A stretch of 64,000 nt of DNA from Hyphomicrobium methylovorum (GCF_013626205.1 NZ_QHJE01000001.1:2398501-2462500), one strand, 5' to 3'; shown: positions 17,564-27,380, numbered from the stretch's first letter. The notes: generated by a model from the sequence alone, not told the origin. Program-made: numbers and translations.

Positions 17564-18900
17564 TCGATCGCGGAGTGATCTTCAGCGATCGTTGCGACCT
17601 TCTTTGATTTCGCCGGTAGCTGTTTGGCTTGCGGCGTGTCGGGTTTGGGCATCGGCATCGGCTTTACGGCCGGTGCCATTTTCTTTTGGGGCGCTGCCGC
17701 GTTGATCGGAGTTTGGCCTGGCGGCGATTTCAGCCAAATTCCCTTGCGCCCCTCAGCGACGCCTTCGGCATAGAGCGCTGCTTGATACTGCGGATCGTAG
17801 ATTTCTTTGGTCGTATAATTGAACGACGCAGGCACCGACATGAAGTTGAAATCGGCACCACCGTCACGCGTGATGCGGTAGATGCGATAGAGTTCGCTCT
17901 GGTTCTGGCTCTTGATAAGCGTCGAAATGGAGCGGGATGCGATCTGTAATGTTGTCGGTTGGACGACGGACTGCTCAGGCGATGCCTTGCCATTTTTGAT
18001 GACGTAGAAACGGCGAATGGGCGGCTCGGGATAGAGCGCATCGAACGCCTTTAGCGGTGCGTGCACCGGCAAAATGAAGACTTCATTCGTCGTGCCGCCA
18101 TCGACGTGCAGTTCGTCGTAGATTTTGCCGCCCGCAACGACCTCGATCTTGACCGGCGGGAAGGCGGCCGGAATGGCGGCGGACGCAAGGATCACTTTGC
18201 GGAAAAGTTCGATCGCGCGATCTGATCGATCGAGTGCGATTTCGCCCATGTTCCAGACGACGGGACGCTGCGCATCAAGATTCGTCGTCAGCACCATGAG
18301 AATGCGGCCGCGCTTGTATTCACGCGCGATGCGATCAACGAACGGGCGGTCGACGTATTGAGCGATGAGCGCTTCGAGCGGCGCGGTGTCGGCAAGGGCC
18401 GGTCCTCCGAACAGCGCGGGCAAGAACTGAGTGGTGATAACCTCGTTCTGCTTATACTGCGTCCAGATGGTGTGCAGCTTTTGATCTTCGGACGGACCGA
18501 GGAATGCAAATGGCGCGATGATGGCGCCGGCGCTGACGCCGGTAACGACTTCAAATTCCGGCCGGTCGCCGCGCTTCGTCCAGCCCGCGAGAACGCCGGC
18601 ACCGAACGCGCCGTCCGACCCGCCTCCGGAGAGCGCAAGTGTTTCGATGATTTTGCGGCCGCCGACGCTACGGGCGTCACGCGCGATTGGTGGGAGATGG
18701 CTGGTTCTGCGCCGGATCTCGGCAATCGGATCCTTCGGGACTTCGTCCGCCCAGAAGCGAACGCCGGACATATCGGGAATTTCGGCCGTCGCTGCGAGAC
18801 TGGCGTCGGAGATGCCATTGCGCGGGATCGTTGCCGCACAGCCAGCAAGGCATAGCGTTGCAACCATCAAAAGGCTGACGCAGAGCTTCGCCCGCAACAC
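17560..18900 (-). CDS. Patatin-like phospholipase lipoprotein
   Basis: A 446-residue exported lipid hydrolase. The signal peptide ends in the lipobox LAGC (18-21). The patatin domain has the Gly-rich oxyanion loop SGGGSDGAFG (91-100), the nucleophile elbow GVSAG with Ser123, and the catalytic Asp in DGG (267-269), so the Ser-Asp dyad is intact. The last 50 residues are Pro/Lys/Ala-rich. It starts with GTG. A second, different patatin gene lies 144 bases upstream on the same strand. Lipid substrate unknown; envelope phospholipid is plausible. Confidence 0.88.
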   Translation of the reverse strand: MLRAKLCVSLLMVATLCLAGCAATIPRNGISDASLAATAEIPDMSGVRFWADEVPKDPIAEIRRRTSHLPPIARDARSVGGRKIIETLALSGGGSDGAFGAGVLAGWTKRGDRPEFEVVTGVSAGAIIAPFAFLGPSEDQKLHTIWTQYKQNEVITTQFLPALFGGPALADTAPLEALIAQYVDRPFVDRIAREYKRGRILMVLTTNLDAQRPVVWNMGEIALDRSDRAIELFRKVILASAAIPAAFPPVKIEVVAGGKIYDELHVDGGTTNEVFILPVHAPLKAFDALYPEPPIRRFYVIKNGKASPEQSVVQPTTLQIASRSISTLIKSQNQSELYRIYRITRDGGADFNFMSVPASFNYTTKEIYDPQYQAALYAEGVAEGRKGIWLKSPPGQTPINAAAPQKKMAPAVKPMPMPKPDTPQAKQLPAKSKKVATIAEDHSAID

Positions 18901-19044
18901 GCCCCAAAACCCCTCGTTGACTAAACACCCCAGAAACGCTGCCCTTTGCGGCGCGCTTATGGCGCAGATATATCAGCGCGCTATCGCAGCGTCGAGCAAC
19001 CCGAAGACACCATGGCGTCGCTCATGACATCTTGGGCACACTGA

Positions 19045-20856
19045 CTAGGCGGGGCGTTGCGCCAGTTCCGACCGCGCGTATTGGTAGGCCATTTCCATAA
19101 CCTCGGAGTGCCGCCGCCAGTCCAAAGCGCCCATATTTTCAGGCGTTGGCGGGACGAGGAGCCAGTCTTCCGGGCCAATATGACGTTCGAAACCGCCGCG
19201 ATTGGACATCATGCTCCGAACGAGCACAGTGGCGGCCGAGGGCGCCCGCGGCAGTGGATTGGCCGCCATGGGATTGAACATCCGCCAGAGAAGTTCGCGG
19301 CGGCGGGGCAGGGTGGCGTAATCCACGGGTGCCGACTCCCGCGCGCAATTCTGAAAGCTGGTCACGATATTGGGGCCGCGCTTCAGCGCGTGCATGGCTT
19401 CGATCGGTACGTTGGCGATCACCGAGCCGTCGACCAGTGTTCGACCATCGGCAGTGTAAAATGGCGGGAGCAGGCCGGGAATTGCTGCGCTGGCGCGGAT
19501 CGCCTGCCAGAGGCTGCCTTGGCGGTGGATGACGACCTCGGACGCGGAGAGGTCTGTCGAGACGGCGAAATACGGTATCCAAAGGTCCTCGATGCGGGTC
19601 GTGCCATACTCATTTTCGAGGCGCATGTCGAAATGTGCATGATCGAGCAGGCTATAGCGGGGGAGCGTGTAGCGGCTCATCGCGCGCCCTTCGATGAACA
19701 TGCGATGGATGCGTTTATCGATCGTGTTTGGATCGAGCTGTTGGGCAAACGCTGCACCCATCGCCGCGCCGCCTGACGTTCCGCCGATGATGTCGAAAGG
19801 CGTGCCCGCTTCGCGGAAGGCGCGATAGATACCAACGTGCGCTGAGCAGTATGCACCTCCACCGCAGGCGACGTATCCGAGTGCGCGTCCGGTGAGAAAA
19901 CGCCAGAGACTGTCGACCCCTGCCGGATCGCCCAACGCGACGTGGTGGTGCATTGCCGGTTCGCGCAGTGCCAGCCAGTGACGCGTGCCTTGGACGATGC
20001 CCTTTCTGTCATGAATGATGACGAGGCGTCGCGATGCTGGCCGATGCAGCGATAACGCGAATGCTTCGAGGGGGCCAAACTCGACTGCCGAGCCAACGGG
20101 GTCGCCGAGTGGTGCGGCAACGAGCAAGAGTTCATCTGCCTGGCGGACGGCCTTCTCGCTCCAAGGGGTGCGTTCGGCATCAGCTATGAAAATGATACGC
20201 GGATAACGGCGTTCCAGGTCATTGAGCGCATCGGTGAGATCGTAGTCGTCGCGCGGCGTGCGGCCGAGGGCTTCGGCGAGTGTGCTGCTGGTGACAACGA
20301 GGGTGCCTGGCGTCGTCGCCGCGACTTGAATAAGGCTCGCGAGGAATGCTGGGGGAATGACGCCGGAGCGAGTTCCGACAACTGCAATCGTGCGGGGAGT
20401 GGGTCGGTTCTCGGCTGGGGTTGCGGTCGCGCCCGGTCGATGCATGCGCTGGGTCGCGGCGGAGAGACGTTCAGCCAGTGCGGCGGATATCGTGCTCCAG
20501 ATCGCGGGGGACATTTCGGAAATGGCGAGGAAATCGTCTCGCGTCAGGCGCACGAGCACGCCGTCTCTTATCGCGCGCACGGTGGCCGTGCGGGTGCCAC
20601 CCGCAAAGAAGGCGATCTCTCCGATGGTGGCGCCGTGGGAGATCTCAGTAATCGGTTCGCGGTGCGATGCTATTTCGACGGCGAAGCGGCCGGAGATAAC
20701 GACATACAACGCGTCTGCCGTTTCGCCTTCGCGCACGACATAGTCACCGCGCCGGACGAGAATGGGTTCTAGCTGCTGCTCGAGCCGCAGCAGGGCATTT
20801 GGGTCCAGCCCGTTGAAGGTCGATACGCTCGCGAGTGAAAACGGCTGAGACGACAT
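19045..20856 (-). CDS. Patatin-like phospholipase with N-terminal cyclic-nucleotide-binding domain (NTE/RssA type)
   Basis: A 603-residue protein. Residues 15-130 form a Crp-like cyclic-nucleotide-binding domain (LVRRGDYVVREGETAD, GEIAFFAGGTRTATVRA). A Rossmann-like middle segment (150-310) follows, as in neuropathy target esterase relatives. The patatin domain has the oxyanion loop GGGAYCSAHVG (332-342), the nucleophile GTSGG (Ser361) and DGS (476-478). The family hydrolyses lysophospholipids at the inner membrane. No signal peptide is present, so it acts in the cytoplasm, unlike its neighbour. Whether cNMP controls its activity is inference. Confidence 0.9.
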   Translation of the reverse strand: MSSQPFSLASVSTFNGLDPNALLRLEQQLEPILVRRGDYVVREGETADALYVVISGRFAVEIASHREPITEISHGATIGEIAFFAGGTRTATVRAIRDGVLVRLTRDDFLAISEMSPAIWSTISAALAERLSAATQRMHRPGATATPAENRPTPRTIAVVGTRSGVIPPAFLASLIQVAATTPGTLVVTSSTLAEALGRTPRDDYDLTDALNDLERRYPRIIFIADAERTPWSEKAVRQADELLLVAAPLGDPVGSAVEFGPLEAFALSLHRPASRRLVIIHDRKGIVQGTRHWLALREPAMHHHVALGDPAGVDSLWRFLTGRALGYVACGGGAYCSAHVGIYRAFREAGTPFDIIGGTSGGAAMGAAFAQQLDPNTIDKRIHRMFIEGRAMSRYTLPRYSLLDHAHFDMRLENEYGTTRIEDLWIPYFAVSTDLSASEVVIHRQGSLWQAIRASAAIPGLLPPFYTADGRTLVDGSVIANVPIEAMHALKRGPNIVTSFQNCARESAPVDYATLPRRRELLWRMFNPMAANPLPRAPSAATVLVRSMMSNRGGFERHIGPEDWLLVPPTPENMGALDWRRHSEVMEMAYQYARSELAQRPA

Positions 20857-20947
20857 CGGGGCGCCGCGTGTGGCAGGCTGTTGTCAGGCCTTATACCACA
20901 AGCGCAGGCGCCCCGATAAAACGTGTTCGTGGGATCAATAACGCGCG

Positions 20948-21538
20948 TTAGCCGGCGAGCTCTTCGACGTGTTCCCAGTTCACAAGGTTATCGAACCAGG
21001 CTTCGAGGTATTTCGGCCGAGCATTGCGATAGTCGATGTAATAGCTGTGTTCCCACACATCGACGCCGAGGATCGGCTTTGATCCGTGCATGAGGGGGTT
21101 TTCGCCGTTCGGCGTTTTCTGAACTTCGAGCTTGCCGTCCTTGATCGCGAGCCAAGCCCAACCCGAGCCGAACTGGCCTTTGCCAGCCTCAATGAAATCG
21201 GTGCGAACTTTGTCGAATCCGCCGTAGCCGTCGACGAGTTTCTGGATGCTGCCCGGAAGCTTCTTGCCGCCGCCGCCCTTTTTCATCCATTGCCAGAAAT
21301 GCAGATGGTTCCAGTGCTGGCCGACATTATTGATCAGGCCTGCGTTCTTATCGGCATAAGCATTTTTGACGATATCTTCGAGGGATTGGCCTTCGTATTT
21401 CGAACCGGCAAGCAGCTTGTTGCCGTTGTCGACGTACGCCAAGTGGTGCTTGTCATGGTGGAATTCGAGCGTTTCTGCAGACATGAACGGCGCCAAGGCG
21501 TCATATGAATAGGGCAGGTCGGGAAGTTTCAACGTCAT
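20948..21538 (-). CDS. sodB: Superoxide dismutase, Fe/Mn family
   Basis: A 196-residue enzyme that converts superoxide to hydrogen peroxide and oxygen in the cytoplasm. Metal ligands are visible: the first His of 'FHHDKHH' (His27), the His in 'NNVGQHWNHLHFW', and Asp and His of 'DVWEHSYY'. The active-site Tyr-His region 'DKHHLAYV' is intact. The family can use Fe or Mn; the metal cannot be decided safely by eye. I use the ATG at 21538 (MTLKLPDLPYSYDAL aligns with family starts); GTG at 21547 would add three residues. The catalase at 48.7 kb would remove its product. Confidence 0.95.
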   Translation of the reverse strand: MTLKLPDLPYSYDALAPFMSAETLEFHHDKHHLAYVDNGNKLLAGSKYEGQSLEDIVKNAYADKNAGLINNVGQHWNHLHFWQWMKKGGGGKKLPGSIQKLVDGYGGFDKVRTDFIEAGKGQFGSGWAWLAIKDGKLEVQKTPNGENPLMHGSKPILGVDVWEHSYYIDYRNARPKYLEAWFDNLVNWEHVEELAG

Positions 21539-22149
21539 TGGTGCCACTCATCCAGTAGTTTGTTGGGATTCTCTGAACTTAGCTTTTGGAGCCAGATGTT
21601 ACAAGCAACGCTTGGCCGCATGAAACGTTCACATCGCTCCTCAAATACAACGACTTCGCGGGTAAATCCCTTTCCAAAGCAGCGGTAGAGGTCGTGGCTC
21701 GCAAAAAAATATTTTTTGTGACGCGGAGCGATTGTTGATCAGGTCGGTATTGGATACAGCCGGTCTTTGGCTTGGTTTATACCGACTATTTTGGAATTAT
21801 TCTCTGGTGACGGCACTTTTTGCGCGTCAAGCCCGATAAACAGCAATGGCAACAGTGATCAGCCTACGGAATTTAATCGAAGGCGGGCGCCAATTGGTCG
21901 CGGACTTCTCTATATATGTTCGCAACTTATAACGGCATATCGGGACTAGGGATTGATTGAATTAAATTCGTAGTGTGTGGATTTCGGTGTCCCAATTACG
22001 ACAATTTCGATTTCCCGAAAATTCATGAGTCTCTCTTAGGACGTATTGACATCCAAGGGGATATCGGAGTTTTTGTTTTCCGGGTTTCCGGGCTTGGCCC
22101 CGTAGTAGATTATCAGAGGTTTCTCGTTCCGATGCGAAATGTAAAGAAA
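21539..22149. other. Long intergenic region between sodB and the H-NS-like gene, AT-rich for this genome
   Basis: About 610 bases without a credible gene. It carries the divergent promoters of sodB and the H-NS-like gene. It is clearly more AT-rich than its surroundings and includes the perfect palindrome AAAAAATATTTTTT (21704-21717), a GAATTAAATTC palindrome near 21959-21969 and TATATAT near 21911. An open frame starting at 21973 runs into the H-NS-like gene but its first 59 codons show no protein-like features. Confidence 0.6.
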
Positions 22150-22479
22150 ATGGCTGGGATCAATGTCGACAAGATGTCTCTCAAGGAGCTCGTCGATCTT
22201 GAAGCGAAAGTAAAAAAAGCAATTGCTTCGGCGCGTGACCGCGAGCGGTCCGATCTCAAGAAGAAAATGGCCGATTTGGCTGAAACGCACGGATTCTCGG
22301 TATCGGAATTGTTCGGCGCGCCGCGTGGTAAATCCGCTGGCCGTACGAAGTCGGTCGGTGTCGCGAAATACGCCAATCCGGAAAATCGCGCAGATACCTG
22401 GACGGGTCGCGGCCGCAAGCCGAATTGGCTTGTCGAGCGCTTGAGGAAGGGCGCCAAGCTCAACGATTTCGCGATCTGA
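22150..22479 (+). CDS. H-NS family (HvrA/Spb-type) nucleoid-associated protein
   Basis: A 109-residue DNA-binding protein. The N-terminal half is a coiled coil for dimerisation (MSLKELVDLEAKVKKAIASARDRE), and the C-terminus has the H-NS DNA-binding core 'KYANPENRADTWTGRGRKPNWL', where the TWxGRGRxP loop inserts into the minor groove of AT-rich DNA. Alphaproteobacterial members such as HvrA control light-, sulfur- or nitrogen-related genes. The ATG at 22150 gives a start like the family's (M-x-x-I-x-x-DKMSLKEL); an in-frame ATG at 22132 adds six residues. A strong terminator follows. Confidence 0.9.
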   Translation: MAGINVDKMSLKELVDLEAKVKKAIASARDRERSDLKKKMADLAETHGFSVSELFGAPRGKSAGRTKSVGVAKYANPENRADTWTGRGRKPNWLVERLRKGAKLNDFAI

Positions 22480-22551
22480 GCGAAATTAGTGTCGGCGCAA
22501 ACTCTTGAACTCGGGTTGAGTTCATCTTGAGCTGAGCGCTTCTAGAAATGA

Positions 22552-22593
22552 AACGGGATCGTTGGCGGCTGTCGGCGGTCCCGTTTTTTTTTT
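22552..22593 (+). terminator. Rho-independent terminator after the H-NS-like gene
   Basis: AACGGGA / TCCCGTT forms the main stem around a GC-rich loop (TCGTTGGCGGCTGTCGGCGG) and is followed by nine or ten T residues. Confidence 0.85.
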
Positions 22594-22800
22594 GAATTCC
22601 ATCGATCGTCAAAAAAGACGTCGCGGCTTCCTCTTCTTTTGGGCAGGGGCTGGGCGACGCTTCCAAATCACTTATATACGGACACAGACACCCGTCGCCG
22701 CGTGGCGAACGCCGCCCCATTAAGCAGTCATAAACGTCTGCTTCTTATCTGCACTTAGCAGGAGCAGGCCCGGCGGGGATTTTAATCCAGCCCGACATCT

Positions 22801-22827
22801 TTAGCACTCGCTCCTTGACAGTGCTAG
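22801..22827 (+). promoter_or_regulatory. CIRCE operator (HrcA-binding site)
   Basis: TTAGCACTC, nine bases, CAGTGCTAG. The consensus is TTAGCACTC-N9-GAGTGCTAA: the left arm is perfect and the right arm has two changes at its ends. It lies over the -35 box of the groES promoter, so HrcA binding would block RNA polymerase at normal temperature. Confidence 0.9.
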
Positions 22828-22843
22828 CAGCCCCGCTCATATG
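22815..22843 (+). promoter_or_regulatory. groESL promoter, -35 TTGACA / -10 CATATG
   Basis: A perfect TTGACA (22815-22820) is separated by 17 bases from CATATG (22838-22843), a good housekeeping-sigma layout. The -35 overlaps the spacer and right arm of the CIRCE element. The predicted transcript start is near 22850. Confidence 0.75.
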
Positions 22844-22881
22844 TCTCGCGCGCCCAGGATTTGACTTGGCTGGTGATGCAA

Positions 22882-22902
22882 ATGCGGCTCTCGGAGCCGC
22901 AT
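22882..22902 (+). other. Perfect hairpin in the groES 5' leader
   Basis: ATGCGGCTC / GAGCCGCAT is a nine-pair perfect stem with the three-base loop TCG, about 75 bases before the groES ATG. It could stabilise the heat-induced mRNA or modulate its translation; it does not reach the ribosome binding site. Confidence 0.55.
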
Positions 22903-22975
22903 GAGTAGCTCCGCCGCCATCTTGCACTTGGGTGTTGCAACGTAATTTTCTCATCAAATTCATGAGGTTATACCC

Positions 22976-24984
<2,009 letters not shown>

Positions 24985-24998
24985 GAAGTTCTTTGTCT

Positions 24999-25039
24999 GC
25001 GCCGGGCGACTCCCCTTCTGGGAGCCGGCCGCCCGGCGC
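24999..25039 (+). terminator. GC-rich hairpin just after groEL
   Basis: GCGCCGGGCG / CGCCCGGCGC is a perfect ten-pair stem with an inner ACTCCC / GGGAGC pairing. No T-run follows, so it may protect the groEL mRNA 3' end instead of ending transcription by itself. Confidence 0.5.
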
Positions 25040-25162
25040 GGGTGTTCTTGCTGGGTGCAAGAGGCAGAAGCACTTTCCGATTCCCCGCCGGGCAACCGGC
25101 CGGATGGTGCAGAAACTTCGAAGGCCAGGTCCAAGCCCAAGCTTAGACGAGCTCAGATATCG

Positions 25163-25191
25163 AAAAGCCCCGCATCGCTGCGGGGCTTTTT
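25163..25191. terminator. Bidirectional terminator between groEL and the first DUF7282-like gene
   Basis: AAAGCCCCGC / GCGGGGCTTT with a six-base loop, T-rich on both strands. The core of about 27 bases is repeated almost exactly at 25795, after the neighbouring paralogue. Confidence 0.85.
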
Positions 25192-25201
25192 GTTTGTCAT
25201 G

Positions 25202-25633
25202 TCACTGGATGATGAAGCTGTTCGCCTTGGGCAGATTTTTGCCGGCCCAATACGAGACGTCGTGCGCGCGGTTGAATTGCGTGTCGCCGTTCTGCACCTG
25301 ATAGAGGGACACCCACAGCTTGTCGCCGGGTTTCACGCCTGAGAGCGGGATGTCGACGTTGCGATGATCGCCGGCATTCAGTTCAACCGTGCCGAGCGGC
25401 TTTCCGGCGGTCTTCCCGCCCTCATCGCTTCGGAAGACGACGGCGAAGCTCTTCTCTGGAGCATACGCGTAGGTGAGCTTTACCTTTGAATCCTTGAGCT
25501 TCTGATTCATGACGATGATCGAAGCCTGCGTACCTGCAGTGTCACCGGTATTTTGAAGCGCGAGAGCCGGTTGCGCGAATGCAGCGGCCGCGAATGCAAG
25601 TGCGATCACCGAAGCGTTCATTCGTATTGTCAT
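25202..25633 (-). CDS. Small exported protein, DUF7282-like, tandem paralogue 1
   Basis: A 143-residue exported protein. A signal peptide (cleavage near 'ALALQ') leads to one beta-sandwich-like domain with the pattern 'ASIIVMNQKLKDSKVKLTY', 'SFAVVFRSD', 'LNAGDHRNVDIPL' and 'KPGDKLWVSLY', resembling DUF7282 domains (resemblance by eye only). It is clearly homologous to the next gene on the same strand. AGGAGG lies nine bases before the ATG, inside or beside a 15-base palindrome. Function unknown. Confidence 0.75.
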   Translation of the reverse strand: MTIRMNASVIALAFAAAAFAQPALALQNTGDTAGTQASIIVMNQKLKDSKVKLTYAYAPEKSFAVVFRSDEGGKTAGKPLGTVELNAGDHRNVDIPLSGVKPGDKLWVSLYQVQNGDTQFNRAHDVSYWAGKNLPKANSFIIQ

Positions 25634-25644
25634 GAGATGATCCT

Positions 25645-25659
25645 CCTATCGTCGATAGG
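25645..25659 (-). promoter_or_regulatory. Palindrome touching the ribosome binding site of paralogue 1
   Basis: CCTATCG-T-CGATAGG has seven perfect pairs. In the minus-strand mRNA the downstream arm ends in UAGG and runs directly into the AGGAGG of the gene starting at 25633, so a hairpin or a bound protein could limit translation or transcription. Confidence 0.4.
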
Positions 25660-25794
25660 GGCGTTCGGAACGAGCGTCCTGTTCTCGATTTGGGATGAGC
25701 TTGACGCGACGGCAATCGAGTCTGTTCGAGATTTAATCTCACGATGCTGCGATTGATTGGCCGGAAACCCATTCTTTTGGACGACCGAAAGTCG

Positions 25795-25821
25795 AAAAGC
25801 CCCGCATCGCTGCGGGGCTTT
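25795..25821 (-). terminator. Terminator of the second DUF7282-like gene, copy of the one at 25163
   Basis: AAAGCCCCGC-ATCGCT-GCGGGGCTTT, the same sequence and loop as at 25163-25189, ending in TTTTCG on the minus strand. It lies 11 bases after the stop of the gene ending at 25832. Confidence 0.85.
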
Positions 25822-25831
25822 CCTGTCGGTG

Positions 25832-26260
25832 TTAGCGAACGACGAAGCCGTTTGTCGAAGGCAAGTTTTCTGCCGTCCAGTATGGCGTTGCGCTCTCTCG
25901 ATCGAACGTCTTGCTGTCGTCCTTGGCGCGATAGACCGAGATCCAGAGTTCGTCTCCGGCTTTGGCATTTTCCGAGATTGGAATTTTCACGTCGCGATGA
26001 TCGCCCGCTGCGACGGCGATTGAGCCGAGCACGCTCTTGGCATTGTCGCCCTTTCCGTAGACGACGGCGAAGGCGTTTTCGGGAGCGAAGACATAGCTGA
26101 CGTTGACTTCAGGGCGATCCAACTTCTGATCCATCACGATCACAGAGGCTGGCGTCTTGGCTGCGTCGACGGCGGATTCCTGCATTGCGGATGCGGGTTG
26201 CGTGAATGACGATGCAGTCACTGCAAGCGCGAAAACGGAAACAATCAAACGGGCCGGCAT
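25832..26260 (-). CDS. Small exported protein, DUF7282-like, tandem paralogue 2
   Basis: A 142-residue exported protein with a signal peptide (cleavage near 'ASAMQ'). It aligns along its length with the gene at 25202: 'ASVIVMDQKLDRPEVNVSYVFAPENAFAVVY' against 'ASIIVMNQKLKDSKVKLTYAYAPEKSFAVVF', and both share 'AGDHR.V.IP' and 'GD.LW.S.Y'. By eye roughly 40-45 percent of positions agree, so the duplication is old although the terminators remain nearly identical. GAGGAG precedes the ATG. Function unknown. Confidence 0.75.
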   Translation of the reverse strand: MPARLIVSVFALAVTASSFTQPASAMQESAVDAAKTPASVIVMDQKLDRPEVNVSYVFAPENAFAVVYGKGDNAKSVLGSIAVAAGDHRDVKIPISENAKAGDELWISVYRAKDDSKTFDRESATPYWTAENLPSTNGFVVR

Positions 26261-26594
26261 GGGGAACTCCTCTATCCTCGTTGTCGGCGGCTGATACCGC
26301 TCCTATCGACTTGGAGGCCCGGTACCGAGGGTTCAATCTCGCGGTTACTTGAACTTCTCTCACAAAAACGCGAGCCCGCGTGAGGTGATGGAGCGGCGTC
26401 GGTCGATTTCGAAAACGGATCCGGGCAATTTATTGCTGTGTACAGTTTGCCGCAGGGGTTCGCGTTCGAGAGAATTCCTGTACATTTATTCTTGCGCATT
26501 ACTGCAAAATTCGAGGTTGAGCATCGGCATGATTAGTCATGCGTCGGTGATGGGCGGGTTTTTCTCTAAATCACAAAGATGAGAGGAAGAATAA
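26261..26594. other. Intergenic region between paralogue 2 and the Ala/Glu-rich gene
   Basis: About 330 bases holding two divergent promoters. No gene is credible here. The inverted repeat GCATGA-TTAG-TCATGC (26527-26542) lies about 50 bases before the gene at 26595 and might be an operator. AT-rich stretches near 26420-26515 are probable promoter elements, but I cannot assign boxes. Confidence 0.5.
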
Positions 26595-27380
26595 ATGTCA
26601 GAAGATATTCTATCCAAGCTCAAGGCGTTACACGGGGACGTTCGCACGCGTGTTGAGGCAACATCTGACTTTAAGGCGATGAAAGCGGTCGAGCGGGCCA
26701 TCGACGAACTCGCAGCAGCGTTGGCTCCTGTGGCGGCGAACGACGACGTGACTCACGACAGTGCCGGACAAGATGAGGGGGCCGCTTCGGTTGCCGATGG
26801 CGCCGGGGAAACCGCCGATGCCGACGGGGGTACGGCGTCGGCGGTTGACGACGCTGTTGCTGCTGACGTGGTGGCAGAGGCGGAGCCAGCGGCTGAGGCC
26901 GCAGACGGCGCTGCAGATGCGGCTCCGGCTGAAGCTACGGCGGAGGTTTCAGCAGAGGCGGAAGCTGCTGCAGAGCCTGCGGCTGAGGCCAGTTCTGAGG
27001 TAGCTGGTGAAGTAGATGCTGCGGAGGCACCTGCGGCTGAAGCGCAACCGGAGGCGACGGCTGAAGCGGCACCTGCCGAAGCACCTGCAGAAGAAGCGGC
27101 TCCAGCGGCAGAAGCTGCACCGGCCGCTGAGGAGGCACCTGCGGAAGCCGCGGCAACGGCAAGTGAGCCCGCTGCTACGGAGGCTGCTGAAGAACCTCAA
27201 GCAGATGCTGCGGCCGCAGCCGAAGCACCGGCCGAGGCACCTGCGGCAGAGGCCCCGGCAGAGGTTGCTGTCGAGCCCGAAGCTCTTGCTGAAGCGCCAG
27301 CCGCTGCAGCGTTTCCTAACGGAGCAGCACATCCAACGCCTGCACCGGCTGCTGCGCCACCTGCAGGCGCTCCGGCCTAA
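26595..27380 (+). CDS. Acidic Ala/Glu/Pro-rich protein with short conserved N-terminus
   Basis: A 261-residue protein. Residues 1-50 are an ordinary helical segment (LSKLKALHGDVRTRVEATSDFKAMKAVERAIDELAAAL). The remaining 210 residues are low-complexity, made mostly of Ala, Glu, Pro and Asp in AEAPAEA-type units, with no Cys, Lys or Arg in the bulk of the tail, so it is strongly negative and disordered. It ends with a Pro/Ala/His-containing tip. No signal peptide. GAGAGGAAGAAT precedes the ATG and a strong terminator follows. Such tails occur in phasins, envelope and nucleoid proteins; none can be chosen here. Confidence 0.7.
   Translation: MSEDILSKLKALHGDVRTRVEATSDFKAMKAVERAIDELAAALAPVAANDDVTHDSAGQDEGAASVADGAGETADADGGTASAVDDAVAADVVAEAEPAAEAADGAADAAPAEATAEVSAEAEAAAEPAAEASSEVAGEVDAAEAPAAEAQPEATAEAAPAEAPAEEAAPAAEAAPAAEEAPAEAAATASEPAATEAAEEPQADAAAAAEAPAEAPAAEAPAEVAVEPEALAEAPAAAAFPNGAAHPTPAPAAAPPAGAPA

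Larger units (their letters stand above)
22594..22975 (+). promoter_or_regulatory. groES upstream region: promoter, CIRCE operator and 5' leader
   Basis: This 380-base stretch has no gene. Its first 150 bases show nothing I can name. The promoter and the CIRCE operator lie at 22801-22843. A leader of about 125 bases follows and contains a perfect nine-pair hairpin (22882-22902). Separate entries describe each element. Confidence 0.75.

Noticed and set aside
15704-21547. HerA ATPase plus patatin plus cNMP domain as a CBASS-like or HerA defence island
   Set aside because: No nucleotide cyclase, nuclease or mobile-element signature is nearby; the patatins are of housekeeping types and the region is flanked by core genes.
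21973-22149. N-terminal extension of the H-NS-like protein
   Set aside because: The 59 extra codons are AT-rich intergenic DNA with no family similarity; the ATG at 22150 matches known starts.
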